Of a stretch of DNA of 64,000 nucleotides, positions 35,160-43,617 are shown piece after piece. The stretch lies in contig DHER01000087.1 in NCBI GenBank assembly GCA_002399975.1, forward strand, positions 1 through 64,000. Reading direction: 5' to 3'. The first letter of the stretch is position 1. Each line of letters starts with the position of its first letter. The position numbers were made by a program, and so were the translations under genes. The notes beneath the pieces are model-generated. The model searched no databases. It was not told the origin of the DNA and saw only the letters and a list, made by a program, of their open reading frames with translations. The DNA comes from Firmicutes bacterium UBA4845. Its GTDB lineage: Bacteria; Bacillota; Clostridia; Tissierellales; Sedimentibacteraceae.

Positions 35160-35966
35160 ATGGATTATTTATCAAGAGAAAGTGCTCCGATTTCTGCAGA
35201 ACTTTGGAACAAAATTGATGATACTGTAATTTCAACCGCCAGAAAGCTTCTTATAGGAAGAAGATTCCTGACAATTTACGGTCCATTAGGGGCAGGGATT
35301 CAAAGTATCAGCATAGATACAGCAGAAGCAAAAGAAACAGAAGAAAGTCCTAAAATAATTAAAGACAGAAGGTATGAAGAAATACCTTTAATTTATGAAG
35401 ATTTCAGTTTGTTATGGAGAGACCTGGAGGCAAACGAACAAACGAATCTGCCAATTGATTTATTCACCATAAACAGGGCTGCAACGGCAATATCGAAACA
35501 AGAAGATGAGTTTATTTTCTTTGGCAATGAGGAGTTAAACTATGAAGGATTAATAACAGCTGACGGTATTACAAAACTAAAAAAAGAAAATTGGAATGAA
35601 GGAGAAAACCCCTTTAAAGATGTGTCAGCAGGCCTTACTCAATTCCTTGAAAAGGGTTTGATTGGCAGAAATGCTCTGATAGTAAGTCCGGAACTTCTTT
35701 TGCAGCTTCAAAGAATCCAGCCGGGAACAGGAGTAACAGAATACGAAAGGCTTAAGAAATTAGTTGGAAATATTTTTTCAACTCCTGTCTTAAGTAGCGA
35801 AAAGGCAGTATTAGTAAATGCAGAGCCTCAGAATATGGACTTAGTGATAGGGCAGGATATTGTGACTTCATATTTAGAAACTAAGGACCTAAACCACTAT
35901 TTCAGAATTATAGAAACAGTACTCCCAAGAATTAAAAATAAAGATGCTGTAGTAGTATTTGAATAA
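35160..35966 (+). CDS. Encapsulin nanocompartment shell protein
   Basis: A 268-residue HK97-fold protein of the family 1 encapsulins (old name linocin M18/CFP29). It starts MDYLSRESAPISAELWNKIDDTVISTARKLLIGRRFLTIYGPLG, the conserved N-terminal helix that binds cargo peptides, and ends with the usual MDLVIGQDIVTSYLETKDLNHYFRIIETVLPRIKNKDAVVVFE-type E-loop/A-domain region. Length is standard for a T=1 shell of 60 copies. With EncFtn upstream it should store iron and protect from oxidative stress. Confidence 0.95.
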   Translation: MDYLSRESAPISAELWNKIDDTVISTARKLLIGRRFLTIYGPLGAGIQSISIDTAEAKETEESPKIIKDRRYEEIPLIYEDFSLLWRDLEANEQTNLPIDLFTINRAATAISKQEDEFIFFGNEELNYEGLITADGITKLKKENWNEGENPFKDVSAGLTQFLEKGLIGRNALIVSPELLLQLQRIQPGTGVTEYERLKKLVGNIFSTPVLSSEKAVLVNAEPQNMDLVIGQDIVTSYLETKDLNHYFRIIETVLPRIKNKDAVVVFE

Positions 35967-35991
35967 TGACCTTTAAGAAAATCTTACTTAA

Positions 35992-36032
35992 AAAAACAGT
36001 ACTCGACAGTTTAAATGTCGAATACTGTTTTT
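35992..36032 (+). terminator. Terminator of the encapsulin operon
   Basis: Arms 35992-36008 and 36016-36032 pair at 16 of 17 positions with a 7-base loop and a T-rich 3' arm, 26 bp past the shell gene. Confidence 0.85.
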
Positions 36033-36131
36033 AAAAATTTATGTTCTATGTATTTTGAGAAAATACATAAAATTATTTACAGAACCAAATTTTATTAAAT
36101 GGCTTTTTATTTTTTGCTTAAAATAATTTGA

Positions 36132-36641
36132 TTATTCGTTTGCTAAAGCACTGTCAACAGCTTCTTTTATAGCATTGCTTGTCATTGTAGCACCTGAGAC
36201 ACCATCAACATCCGTAGAATCAGCTTCAGCTATTAAATCAGGCAGCTGATCGATAGCATTCGAACCAACACCTTCAGTTTCGTCGTTACCAACGGCTTTA
36301 ACATCAGTTATGTCATCTCCATCAACTGTTACTGTAACAGTAACATCTCCGCCATATCCTTTGGCCTTACCTGTTAAAGTCTTGGTCTCACCTGATGAAT
36401 TCAGTTCTGTGTCTACATCACTTGATTCTTCGTCTTTGTCCAAATCGCCCGATTCTTTATCTTTGTCCAAGTCACCTGGTTCTTCGCCCTCTATATCACC
36501 GGTCTTTCCATCTTCATCGCCCGGTTCAACATTTGTAGTACCTGGTTCATTATTTTCAGCACCAGTCTCGTCATCATTTGCGCATCCTGCAAAACTAAAC
36601 AACATTAATGTTAAAACTAAAAGTAAAGATATTTTTTTCAT
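36132..36641 (-). CDS. FMN-binding domain lipoprotein with a flavinylation motif
   Basis: A 169-residue exported lipoprotein: signal peptide with lipobox FAGC (Cys20), an acidic repeat linker (about 25-85; GDLDKD units) and a C-terminal FMN_bind domain. The motif DGVSGATMTS matches the ApbE target site, with Thr152 as the predicted flavin attachment residue. Such proteins shuttle electrons at the membrane surface, as in extracellular electron transfer or RnfG/NqrC relatives. The gene is separate from any Rnf-type cluster. GGAGG precedes the ATG. Confidence 0.87.
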   Translation of the reverse strand: MKKISLLLVLTLMLFSFAGCANDDETGAENNEPGTTNVEPGDEDGKTGDIEGEEPGDLDKDKESGDLDKDEESSDVDTELNSSGETKTLTGKAKGYGGDVTVTVTVDGDDITDVKAVGNDETEGVGSNAIDQLPDLIAEADSTDVDGVSGATMTSNAIKEAVDSALANE

Positions 36642-36778
36642 ACTTGCCTCCTAAAGTTTTTATTATTATACCATTTTCACAAAATTTTTAAAATAAACAA
36701 AGTATTAATATTTTATTAAACTACACGTAAATTTTTTTTAATTTTCAGACATTTTTCAAACATTCTTCAAAGAAAAGA

Positions 36779-36820
36779 GAGCCACCTCTCTCAGGATTAT
36801 AATCCTAATTGAGATAGCTC
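36779..36820 (-). terminator. Terminator after the SLH protein gene
   Basis: A branched or bulged stem on the minus strand (GAGC, TCTC and AGGAT each with their complements) followed by TTTTCTTT, 40 bp past the SLH gene stop. Confidence 0.7.
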
Positions 36821-36859
36821 CTTCCTGTTTTTTTTGAGTACTATTTAGTTATAGGATAT

Positions 36860-39355
36860 TTATTTTTCAATTATTATATATCCAACTAGCTTAGTGTCTT
36901 TTCCATATTCCTGTGTATTGAAGTACAGCTTAATATCACCGGATTTAACATTTTGGATGGCTTTAATATCTTTCAGTACTGTTATATCATCGCCGTCTTT
37001 TTCGATTATAGTAGCTGACCCATCATCAAAGTAATATGTTTTTCCATCTACCTTAAATGTTCCGTCTTTTGATTTAACATCTGATATTGCCGATGGAGTA
37101 ACAGTAACTGCATCATTAGCTTTCTCTTGTTCTATTACATCACCATCATCGTTTAATTTCAGAACTGTCAATCCTTCTTTTTCGGAAACTACATCTTCGT
37201 CATCCGTATAAAGTTTTTCAGTCTTGGAACCTTTAATGTATGCTGTCATCCTCTGGATTTCATCACCATTGTCATCTGAATCCTTGCCGAATTTTGTCAG
37301 ATATGCATAGTAGTAAGATCCTTCTTCACTTGCAATATCAGTAAGAAGAGCAATTATTTTGCCATTGCTGTATGCTGCAGTACCCTTAACTGTTGAGCCA
37401 AGGTCTTCTTCATCTATTACATTACCATCTTTGTCAAATATAACTGCATTGGACGCCAATACAAATGATGAACTTCCGGTTCTCATATCTATAGTTCTTT
37501 CAATTACAGAGAAATCAGTGATTTCATTATCTTTATTTAAAGTATAGGATATTAATTTACCAAAAGAATCATTCTCTTCTTTACTAAATAAATCAGCACC
37601 TACATAATTAATATCACCTTCGCCGTAGCTGTTAGCTTTTGTTACTTCAAATAAACCATCAAGCTTATCATTCTTTATTTTGCCGTCTTTGTCCAGCTCA
37701 ATATTAAATTTATAAGTTACAGTTTCATCAGATGAAGTATTAATTTTTACTTCCGGTACAGCTGTTACTGAATATCTGCCTGTTGAACCTGATACCTTGT
37801 ATTCGCCGTCAATATATACATCATCATCAACTACTGCATATGTCTTGCCGGTGTCTGAATCTCCACTGAAAGCTATTATCTTTCCGTTTTCATCCAAATA
37901 GAATGTTCCTTCGTCTCCAATGCTTAGAGTGTCCATTCCCAGTTCGTCATTTAAATCATATTTTGTTCTGTCGATGTAATAAGCATCATCAGCTGTTCCT
38001 GTAACTTTTCCTTCTACAGTCTTTCTTGTAACAACAAGTTTCAGCCTGTCAGGATTGTCTACAGTAGGATCTTCATCATCATAAGGAGCATAAGCTGCAA
38101 CTATGTCATCTTCCTTAATATCAGATAATTTTGCTGCATCTCCTGTTATAACCAAGTTCTTAGAATCAACTTTGCCGCTCTTTTCAGGTAAATAAATTTC
38201 ATCTAACTGTGTAGCGTCATCTTTATAAGTTTCTTCAACCTGTACATAAGCTGATGCTTTTTCAAATACTATACCTGCTACCTCAGCATTATCTCTAACT
38301 CTTGCTTCGTCTTCGTCAAATACAACAGTTGCATTGGCATCTTCCAAATCATCTATAGGATCAAAATCATCCATATTTGCCTGATCACTGTTAAAAGAAA
38401 CTTCTACGCTTGCCGGTACCTTGAAAGTATAGTCGCCTATTTCAATTTCATAATCATAGTTTTTATCGTCTATTGCTTTTATAGAATCTACCGTATCACT
38501 ATAAGTAACGCTGTCGGAGTCGCCTATATATACAACTTCATCCTCATTGTTTCTGTTGCAGTAAACAGTAACTTTCTGGAATAAGTATTTGGACAGGTCA
38601 ACTTTGTCTCCTGCATAATCTTTGCTTGCAGGATCGATATGGTCGAAACCAACGGTTATGTCTTTTTCAGCTGCAATCATGCTTATCAGCTTTATTGGTT
38701 TTTCATCGTTTCTTTTATCACCTGAGTTTGTTGTTTTATATTGTTTTTCAACATCTCCGTTACTGTTAACTTTAACCATCTGCTGATCCAAAGCATTTCT
38801 CATAGACTGTGCAACTCCGCCTCTGTCAGCTTCAGCTGTAGTCATATCAACATTCTTTGTAATGTTGAGTTCAGAAGCCTTTACCTTGAAGTTTGTAGGC
38901 CAAGTCATGTTTTTAAGTTCGTTGCATCCGTCAGTATAGCCTAATCCTCTAACCAGCATAGTTAAAACTTCGTCATAAGTTACTTTACTTTCTGGAGTAA
39001 AGTTTCCTCCTCCGGTTCCTATAACGATACCTCTGCCGGCAGCTATAGCTATCCACTGATCAGCCCAATGGCCTTGAGTATCAGTAAAATTGCTCTTCTG
39101 ACCTGTTACCAGATTTCCGTATCCAAGCAACTGTACCATTAACTTAGCCATCTCTGCTCTTGTTACGCTAACTTCAGGCCTGAAAGTTCCATCTTCATAG
39201 CCGTCAATTACACCTAAAGCTATCAATGTATCGATTGCTTCAGCATAGTCATTGTCTTCGGCTATATCTGAAAATGTGCTTGTGCCTGCAAAAGCAAAGC
39301 TCATGCTTGATAATACCATTGTCATTACCAAGACAAATGATAATACTTTTTTCAT
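36860..39355 (-). CDS. SLH-domain S-layer or surface protein
   Basis: An 831-residue secreted protein with a signal peptide cleaved after about residue 23 (SFAFAG). Two clear S-layer homology motifs follow (about 26-75, TFSDIAEDNDYAEAIDTL..GTFRPEVSVTRAEMAK, and 88-140, NFTDTQGHWADQW..NFTPESKVTYDEV) plus a degenerate third to about 200. The rest is a long, acidic, beta-rich repeat region without known domains. SLH motifs bind pyruvylated secondary cell-wall polymer. The strong promoter and hairpin leader suggest an abundant S-layer subunit. Confidence 0.9.
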   Translation of the reverse strand: MKKVLSFVLVMTMVLSSMSFAFAGTSTFSDIAEDNDYAEAIDTLIALGVIDGYEDGTFRPEVSVTRAEMAKLMVQLLGYGNLVTGQKSNFTDTQGHWADQWIAIAAGRGIVIGTGGGNFTPESKVTYDEVLTMLVRGLGYTDGCNELKNMTWPTNFKVKASELNITKNVDMTTAEADRGGVAQSMRNALDQQMVKVNSNGDVEKQYKTTNSGDKRNDEKPIKLISMIAAEKDITVGFDHIDPASKDYAGDKVDLSKYLFQKVTVYCNRNNEDEVVYIGDSDSVTYSDTVDSIKAIDDKNYDYEIEIGDYTFKVPASVEVSFNSDQANMDDFDPIDDLEDANATVVFDEDEARVRDNAEVAGIVFEKASAYVQVEETYKDDATQLDEIYLPEKSGKVDSKNLVITGDAAKLSDIKEDDIVAAYAPYDDEDPTVDNPDRLKLVVTRKTVEGKVTGTADDAYYIDRTKYDLNDELGMDTLSIGDEGTFYLDENGKIIAFSGDSDTGKTYAVVDDDVYIDGEYKVSGSTGRYSVTAVPEVKINTSSDETVTYKFNIELDKDGKIKNDKLDGLFEVTKANSYGEGDINYVGADLFSKEENDSFGKLISYTLNKDNEITDFSVIERTIDMRTGSSSFVLASNAVIFDKDGNVIDEEDLGSTVKGTAAYSNGKIIALLTDIASEEGSYYYAYLTKFGKDSDDNGDEIQRMTAYIKGSKTEKLYTDDEDVVSEKEGLTVLKLNDDGDVIEQEKANDAVTVTPSAISDVKSKDGTFKVDGKTYYFDDGSATIIEKDGDDITVLKDIKAIQNVKSGDIKLYFNTQEYGKDTKLVGYIIIEK

Positions 39356-39406
39356 TCTTTTCCTCCTATAAAATTTTATACGGGGTGTTAAGGCCCCCTA
39401 AGCCTT

Positions 39407-39424
39407 CATTGTGTCAGCACAATG
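39407..39424 (-). promoter_or_regulatory. 5' leader hairpin of the SLH mRNA
   Basis: Perfect 7-bp stem CATTGTG-TCAG-CACAATG near the mRNA 5' end. A second smaller stem AAGGC/GCCTT-type with a G5 tract lies at about 39389-39406. Such 5' hairpins are known to stabilise S-layer messages; here it is inference. Confidence 0.55.
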
Positions 39425-39432
39425 ATATAAAT

Positions 39433-39461
39433 ATTATAACACCGGAAAATTATGTAGTCAA
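39433..39461 (-). promoter_or_regulatory. Sigma-A promoter of the SLH protein gene
   Basis: On the minus strand TTGACT (39461-39456), 17-bp spacer, TATAAT (39438-39433). Near-consensus, with a leader of about 70 nt. Confidence 0.85.
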
Positions 39462-39571
39462 TATCTTGACGTCCTTGTAACTTTATTGTAATATTCACGG
39501 TGTACGTGCCAACATCCATGTTAACAATATAGCATATGTATTTACATAAAACATTACATTAGTGTTACATG

Positions 39572-40117
39572 TCAGAAATTAAAGCGCTCAAACCCGTACC
39601 CCTTTTCCTCTTTGCGTTTATTTTTTTCCCTTAATAATGTTTCATACATAGCCAGGCAACCTATTATTGTCAAAATTATTCCCACTACTATAATAACTGT
39701 ATTTAAAGCTGCCTTTGAATTTATGATACAATAAAACGCAAACAGTATTCCTGCTACGTTAATTATTAACATCACAATATCGGAATAATCTTTTGTTTTT
39801 ATTACATTGATACATACAGGAACTGTCAAAAATAATAACAGTATTCCTATTACAAACATAATAAACTCCGGCAAAAACAATCCAAAAATTGAAGCAGCAA
39901 TAACAAGAAGGCAGACTGTTTTTTCTTTCGCTGTCATGTACTTATATGATTTTTTTATGTTTATTGCTGAGAATATCAAGACTGCAGCCATAACAATACG
40001 AACTGCAAATAAGCTTATGTATTTTGACACGTATATAAACAATACTCCTGCCAATGTAAAAGACAAGCTTATTATTTTTAATGTTTTTGTTTTTATATTT
40101 AAATTTAAAAACAGCAT
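39572..40117 (-). CDS. Small polytopic membrane protein, unknown function
   Basis: A 181-residue protein with five to six hydrophobic helices and a basic cytoplasmic tail (LREKNKRKEEKGYG). It resembles the HdeD/DUF308 type in size and helix pattern, but I cannot assign a family with certainty. The ATG at 40117 follows GGAGG. It has its own promoter and no operon partners. Confidence 0.65.
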   Translation of the reverse strand: MLFLNLNIKTKTLKIISLSFTLAGVLFIYVSKYISLFAVRIVMAAVLIFSAINIKKSYKYMTAKEKTVCLLVIAASIFGLFLPEFIMFVIGILLLFLTVPVCINVIKTKDYSDIVMLIINVAGILFAFYCIINSKAALNTVIIVVGIILTIIGCLAMYETLLREKNKRKEEKGYGFERFNF

Positions 40118-40147
40118 ACCGTACCACCTCCTTATATTTGTCAACTT

Positions 40148-40176
40148 ATTATAACATTTATCAATTTTTTTGACAA
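40148..40176 (-). promoter_or_regulatory. Sigma-A promoter of the membrane protein gene
   Basis: On the minus strand TTGTCA (40176-40171), 17-bp spacer, TATAAT (40153-40148), about 30 bp before the start codon. The rest of the intergenic DNA to 40364 is AT-rich and holds a TATAAT at about 40329 for the opposite gene. Confidence 0.7.
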
Positions 40177-40364
40177 TAAAAACAACTTATTATTAAAATT
40201 CGAAAATACATTTTCTTCAAACATTTTTGTTTACAAAGCAAACAAATATCTCGTCTAATTCAAAATATAAAGATAAATTTTTAAAATTTAATTTTTTTAT
40301 TTTATTGTATAAACTTGATTTTTTTTATTATAATAAGTTTATTAATTACTAAGGATGAGTTACT

Positions 40365-41372
40365 ATGAAAAAATTTATAGTTGATACTTCAGATACTTAT
40401 TTTTTGGACGAAATTTATAATAATATGGAAAAGTTATGTGAAAATTATAGTGACATTCTAAATAAAAAAATTGTTGGAGAATCTGTTGAAGGCAGGGATA
40501 TTAATGCTTTGAAATTAAGCAGCGGAGGAAAAAATAAACCGTCTGTACTGCTGACCGGAGGTATTCACGCAAGAGAAGATTTTTCTGTCATGCTTTGCAT
40601 GAAGATGATCGATTATTACTGTAATTATTATAAAGGGGGAAAAACCCTTAACGGATTTGATGTAAAAAACATTATCGAAAAAACTGATATGTATTTTGTT
40701 CCTCTTGCCAACCCCGACGGACTTAATATTGTACACAGAGGGCTTAAATCATCCATTAATTATAATAAATTAAAAAATATGAAAATTTGGGGAAAAGATC
40801 ATACCTATTGGAAGGCCAATGCAAACGGAATTGACTTAAACAAAAATTTTGATGACGGCAACTGGGATATAAGAACATGTACTCAAGGAACAGATTTGCC
40901 CTGCTCAGAAAAATTCAAAGGATTTGCTCCTAACAGTGAACCGGAAACAAGAGCTTTGATTAATTACTGCAGTGAAAACAACTTTGCGCTGATGGCAACA
41001 TACCATTGTTCCGGTAACTGCACCTTCTGGGCCGATAGCGGAACACACGAAATGTTCAAGGGACTGGATGAAAAAATTATGGATGAACTGAACAAAAAAT
41101 ATATTTACAGAAAAACTAAAGTGAGCCAAGACCCTAAGACTTATGGTTGCGGTTTTGAAAACTGGTTCAGAGCAAGGATGAAGAGGCCTGGTTTCTGCAT
41201 TGAATTGTCTCCTTTTTCAGAGGGAGGAAAACAGCATCCTGACAGCATGTTCGACCGACTGGTATGGCCATATGCAAAAACAACAGGCTTATTTTTTGCA
41301 GAAAAAGCTGCTGAGGTGCATAATGAAATATATGGTAATATTGAGAAATATGCAGCACTTACAAGAAATTAA
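40365..41372 (+). CDS. M14-family zinc carboxypeptidase
   Basis: A 335-residue M14 metallopeptidase: zinc ligands His and Glu in GGIHAREDFS, the substrate-binding region VPLANPDGLNIVH, NGIDLNKNFDDG with the conserved Asn-Arg-like segment, the third ligand in ATYHCSGN, and the catalytic glutamate in GFCIELSPF. No signal peptide is visible, so it may act in the cytosol, for example on gamma-D-glutamyl cell-wall peptides during recycling; substrate inference only. Confidence 0.88.
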   Translation: MKKFIVDTSDTYFLDEIYNNMEKLCENYSDILNKKIVGESVEGRDINALKLSSGGKNKPSVLLTGGIHAREDFSVMLCMKMIDYYCNYYKGGKTLNGFDVKNIIEKTDMYFVPLANPDGLNIVHRGLKSSINYNKLKNMKIWGKDHTYWKANANGIDLNKNFDDGNWDIRTCTQGTDLPCSEKFKGFAPNSEPETRALINYCSENNFALMATYHCSGNCTFWADSGTHEMFKGLDEKIMDELNKKYIYRKTKVSQDPKTYGCGFENWFRARMKRPGFCIELSPFSEGGKQHPDSMFDRLVWPYAKTTGLFFAEKAAEVHNEIYGNIEKYAALTRN

Positions 41373-41542
41373 ATATCACATCGAATTATGGAAAAGCACT
41401 ATGCAATTTATCATGTTGATCTAATTATTTCGAACAAATTATTTTATTATAATTTATTTGAATGGTAAAAAATGTTGAAATATTAATTTTTTTGTTTTAT
41501 AGTAGGTTTATTATTAATATTATATTTAAATCGGAGGAAAAA

Positions 41543-42790
41543 ATGAATGCTGAAATACTTTGTGTAGGTACTGAGCTTTTGCATGGAGATATAGTAAATA
41601 CAAATGCTCAATATATATCAAAAAAATTGGCTGAAATAGCCATTGACGTACATTATCAATCTGTAGTAGGGGACAATCCGGACAGGATAAAAAAATGCCT
41701 TGGAGTAGCTTTTTTTCGAACTGATATTGTTATATGCACCGGAGGTCTGGGCCCAACTCAGGATGATATAACTAAAGAAGCCCTGGCAGAATATTTCAAT
41801 GTTGATATGGTTTATGACGAAAAAAGCTACCAACATTTAAATAAAATGTACCACCGTTTCCGAAAAGACTTTCCTGAGAACAATATGCGCCAAGCTTATT
41901 TCCCAAAGGGTTCAATTATACTTGATAATCCTAACGGTACCGCCAATGCATGTATTATGAAAGGTGAAACAGAGGGAAAAGCTAAAATAGGAATATTGCT
42001 TCCGGGCCCTCCGAAAGAAATGTCTCCAATGGTAGATAAAGAAGTTATTCCATATCTAAAGCAATTTTCAAATCAAGTTGTATTTGGAGAAAAATTAGTA
42101 GTAGTCAACATAGGAGAATCTGCCGCTGAAGAAATGGCTCTGGACTTAATAAAAAAACAGACAAATCCGACCATAGCCACATATGCCAGCGCAGGAAAGG
42201 TTATATTCAGAATTACAGCAAAAGCTGAAAGCAAAGAAAAATGTATCGATATTATAGAACCTGTAAAGGATGAATTAATAAGACGTTTCGGAAGGGAAAA
42301 TGCCTATATCACAAAAACAGGAAATGTTGAAGATAGAACTGCTGAGCTTCTGTTGAAAAAAAATATTACTATTGCTACAGCCGAATCATTGACAGGCGGT
42401 ATGGTAGCTTCAAGATTAGTAAACCATCCAGGAATTTCCAGCGTATTTAAAGAAGGATTTGTCACATACAGTAATGAAGCTAAAATAAATACTCTCCACG
42501 TAAATAAGGATACCATAAAAGAATATGGTGCCGTAAGTCCAGAAACTGCAAAGGAAATGGCTTACGGTGCATCACAGGCGGCCGGCACTGAAATAGGTGT
42601 TTCTACAACCGGAATTGCAGGTCCTGACGGCGGCACTCCGGAAAAACCTGTTGGATTGTTTTATATTTGTGTTTATTATAAAGATAAATATCATATCCGA
42701 AAGGTAAACGCAACAGGATCAAGAGAGATTATAAGGGAAAGAGCATCTACTACAGCCATTGATATGGTAAGAAGCTGCATTGAGGACTGA
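41543..42790 (+). CDS. cinA: CinA family protein (ADP-ribose pyrophosphatase/NMN amidase)
   Basis: A 415-residue protein with an N-terminal MoCF-like COG1058 domain (about 1-165; AEILCVGTELLHGDIVNTNAQYIS, TGGLGPTQDD) and a C-terminal CinA nicotinamide-mononucleotide amidase domain (about 255-412; ATAESLTGGMVASRLVN, GIAGPDGGTPEKPVG). It recycles pyridine nucleotides and is linked to competence in other Firmicutes. The ATG at 41543 follows GGAGGAAAAA; codons upstream are not conserved. Confidence 0.94.
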   Translation: MNAEILCVGTELLHGDIVNTNAQYISKKLAEIAIDVHYQSVVGDNPDRIKKCLGVAFFRTDIVICTGGLGPTQDDITKEALAEYFNVDMVYDEKSYQHLNKMYHRFRKDFPENNMRQAYFPKGSIILDNPNGTANACIMKGETEGKAKIGILLPGPPKEMSPMVDKEVIPYLKQFSNQVVFGEKLVVVNIGESAAEEMALDLIKKQTNPTIATYASAGKVIFRITAKAESKEKCIDIIEPVKDELIRRFGRENAYITKTGNVEDRTAELLLKKNITIATAESLTGGMVASRLVNHPGISSVFKEGFVTYSNEAKINTLHVNKDTIKEYGAVSPETAKEMAYGASQAAGTEIGVSTTGIAGPDGGTPEKPVGLFYICVYYKDKYHIRKVNATGSREIIRERASTTAIDMVRSCIED

Positions 42791-42794
42791 AACA

Positions 42795-42816
42795 AGGCGG
42801 TAAATACAAACCGCCT
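42795..42816. terminator. Terminator between cinA and kamE
   Basis: Perfect 7-bp stem AGGCGGT / ACCGCCT with an 8-base loop, followed by GCTTTTA on the + strand. It separates convergent cinA and the lysine operon and may work in both directions. Confidence 0.8.
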
Positions 42817-42858
42817 GCTTTTACCTGCCTATTCCATTGCAAAATTAATAATCACTTA

Positions 42859-43617
42859 TTATACTAAATTTCTTCTCACCATTTCTTCAACTATGAATGT
42901 TGCAACATCATCTGCATAGCTGCCTGTAGTAAATCCTGCGTCATAGCCCAGTTCCTGAGCCAATTCGTGGGATATGCGCGGTCCCCCGCATACAAGTACC
43001 ACCTTATCCCTTATTCCTTCTGCTTCGAGAATTTCCACAAGTTGTGTAAGATTGGGTATATGAACATCTTTCTGTGTTACTATCTGTGATACAAGTATTG
43101 CATCTGCTTTCATTTCAATAGCCTTTGCGGCTAATTCTTCATTTGGAACCTGGCTTCCCATATTCAGCGCCACGATTCCCTTGTATCTTTCCAATCCAAA
43201 ATGATGATTGTAACCCTTCATGTTCATTATTGCATCTATGCCAACCGTATGGGCATCGGTACCCGTACATCCTCCTACTACAACTACGTCTCTTTTAATT
43301 TTTCCCTTAATAAAATTCTCTACCTGATCCATGTCCATAACTTCCATGTCGACCTTTGGAACCTTAATTGTAGTATAGTCAACAGTATGAGTACATTTCC
43401 CATACATCACAAAAAAAGTATACCCAATACCTAAATCCTTCGAATATACTACTGCGGGATGTTCAAAACCCATTTTTGCAGACAGCTGCTTTGCCGCTTC
43501 ATTTGCCTCATCACCGTATGGCACAGGCAATGTAAAACTCATCTGAACCATTCCGTCATTTAAAGTATCTCCGTATGGCTTAACTTTTGTTAAATCTACT
43601 TTCTGGATGCCTTCCAT
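42859..43617 (-). CDS. kamE: D-lysine/beta-lysine 5,6-aminomutase beta subunit
   Basis: The 252-residue cobalamin-binding subunit. It carries the B12 base-off motif DAHTVGID (DxHxxG) with the following long Rossmann-type domain (LVCGGPRISHELAQELGYDAGF). The family's PLP lysine lies in this small subunit, near GCTGTDAHTVG, though I cannot place it exactly. With KamD it moves the terminal amino group from C6 to C5 using adenosylcobalamin and PLP. It overlaps kamD by one base (TAATG) and ends the operon. Confidence 0.95.
   Translation of the reverse strand: MEGIQKVDLTKVKPYGDTLNDGMVQMSFTLPVPYGDEANEAAKQLSAKMGFEHPAVVYSKDLGIGYTFFVMYGKCTHTVDYTTIKVPKVDMEVMDMDQVENFIKGKIKRDVVVVGGCTGTDAHTVGIDAIMNMKGYNHHFGLERYKGIVALNMGSQVPNEELAAKAIEMKADAILVSQIVTQKDVHIPNLTQLVEILEAEGIRDKVVLVCGGPRISHELAQELGYDAGFTTGSYADDVATFIVEEMVRRNLV

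Noticed and set aside
35160..35966. Bacteriocin (linocin M18) annotation
   Set aside because: The family is now known as encapsulin shell protein, and the EncFtn cargo with targeting peptide directly upstream fits a nanocompartment.
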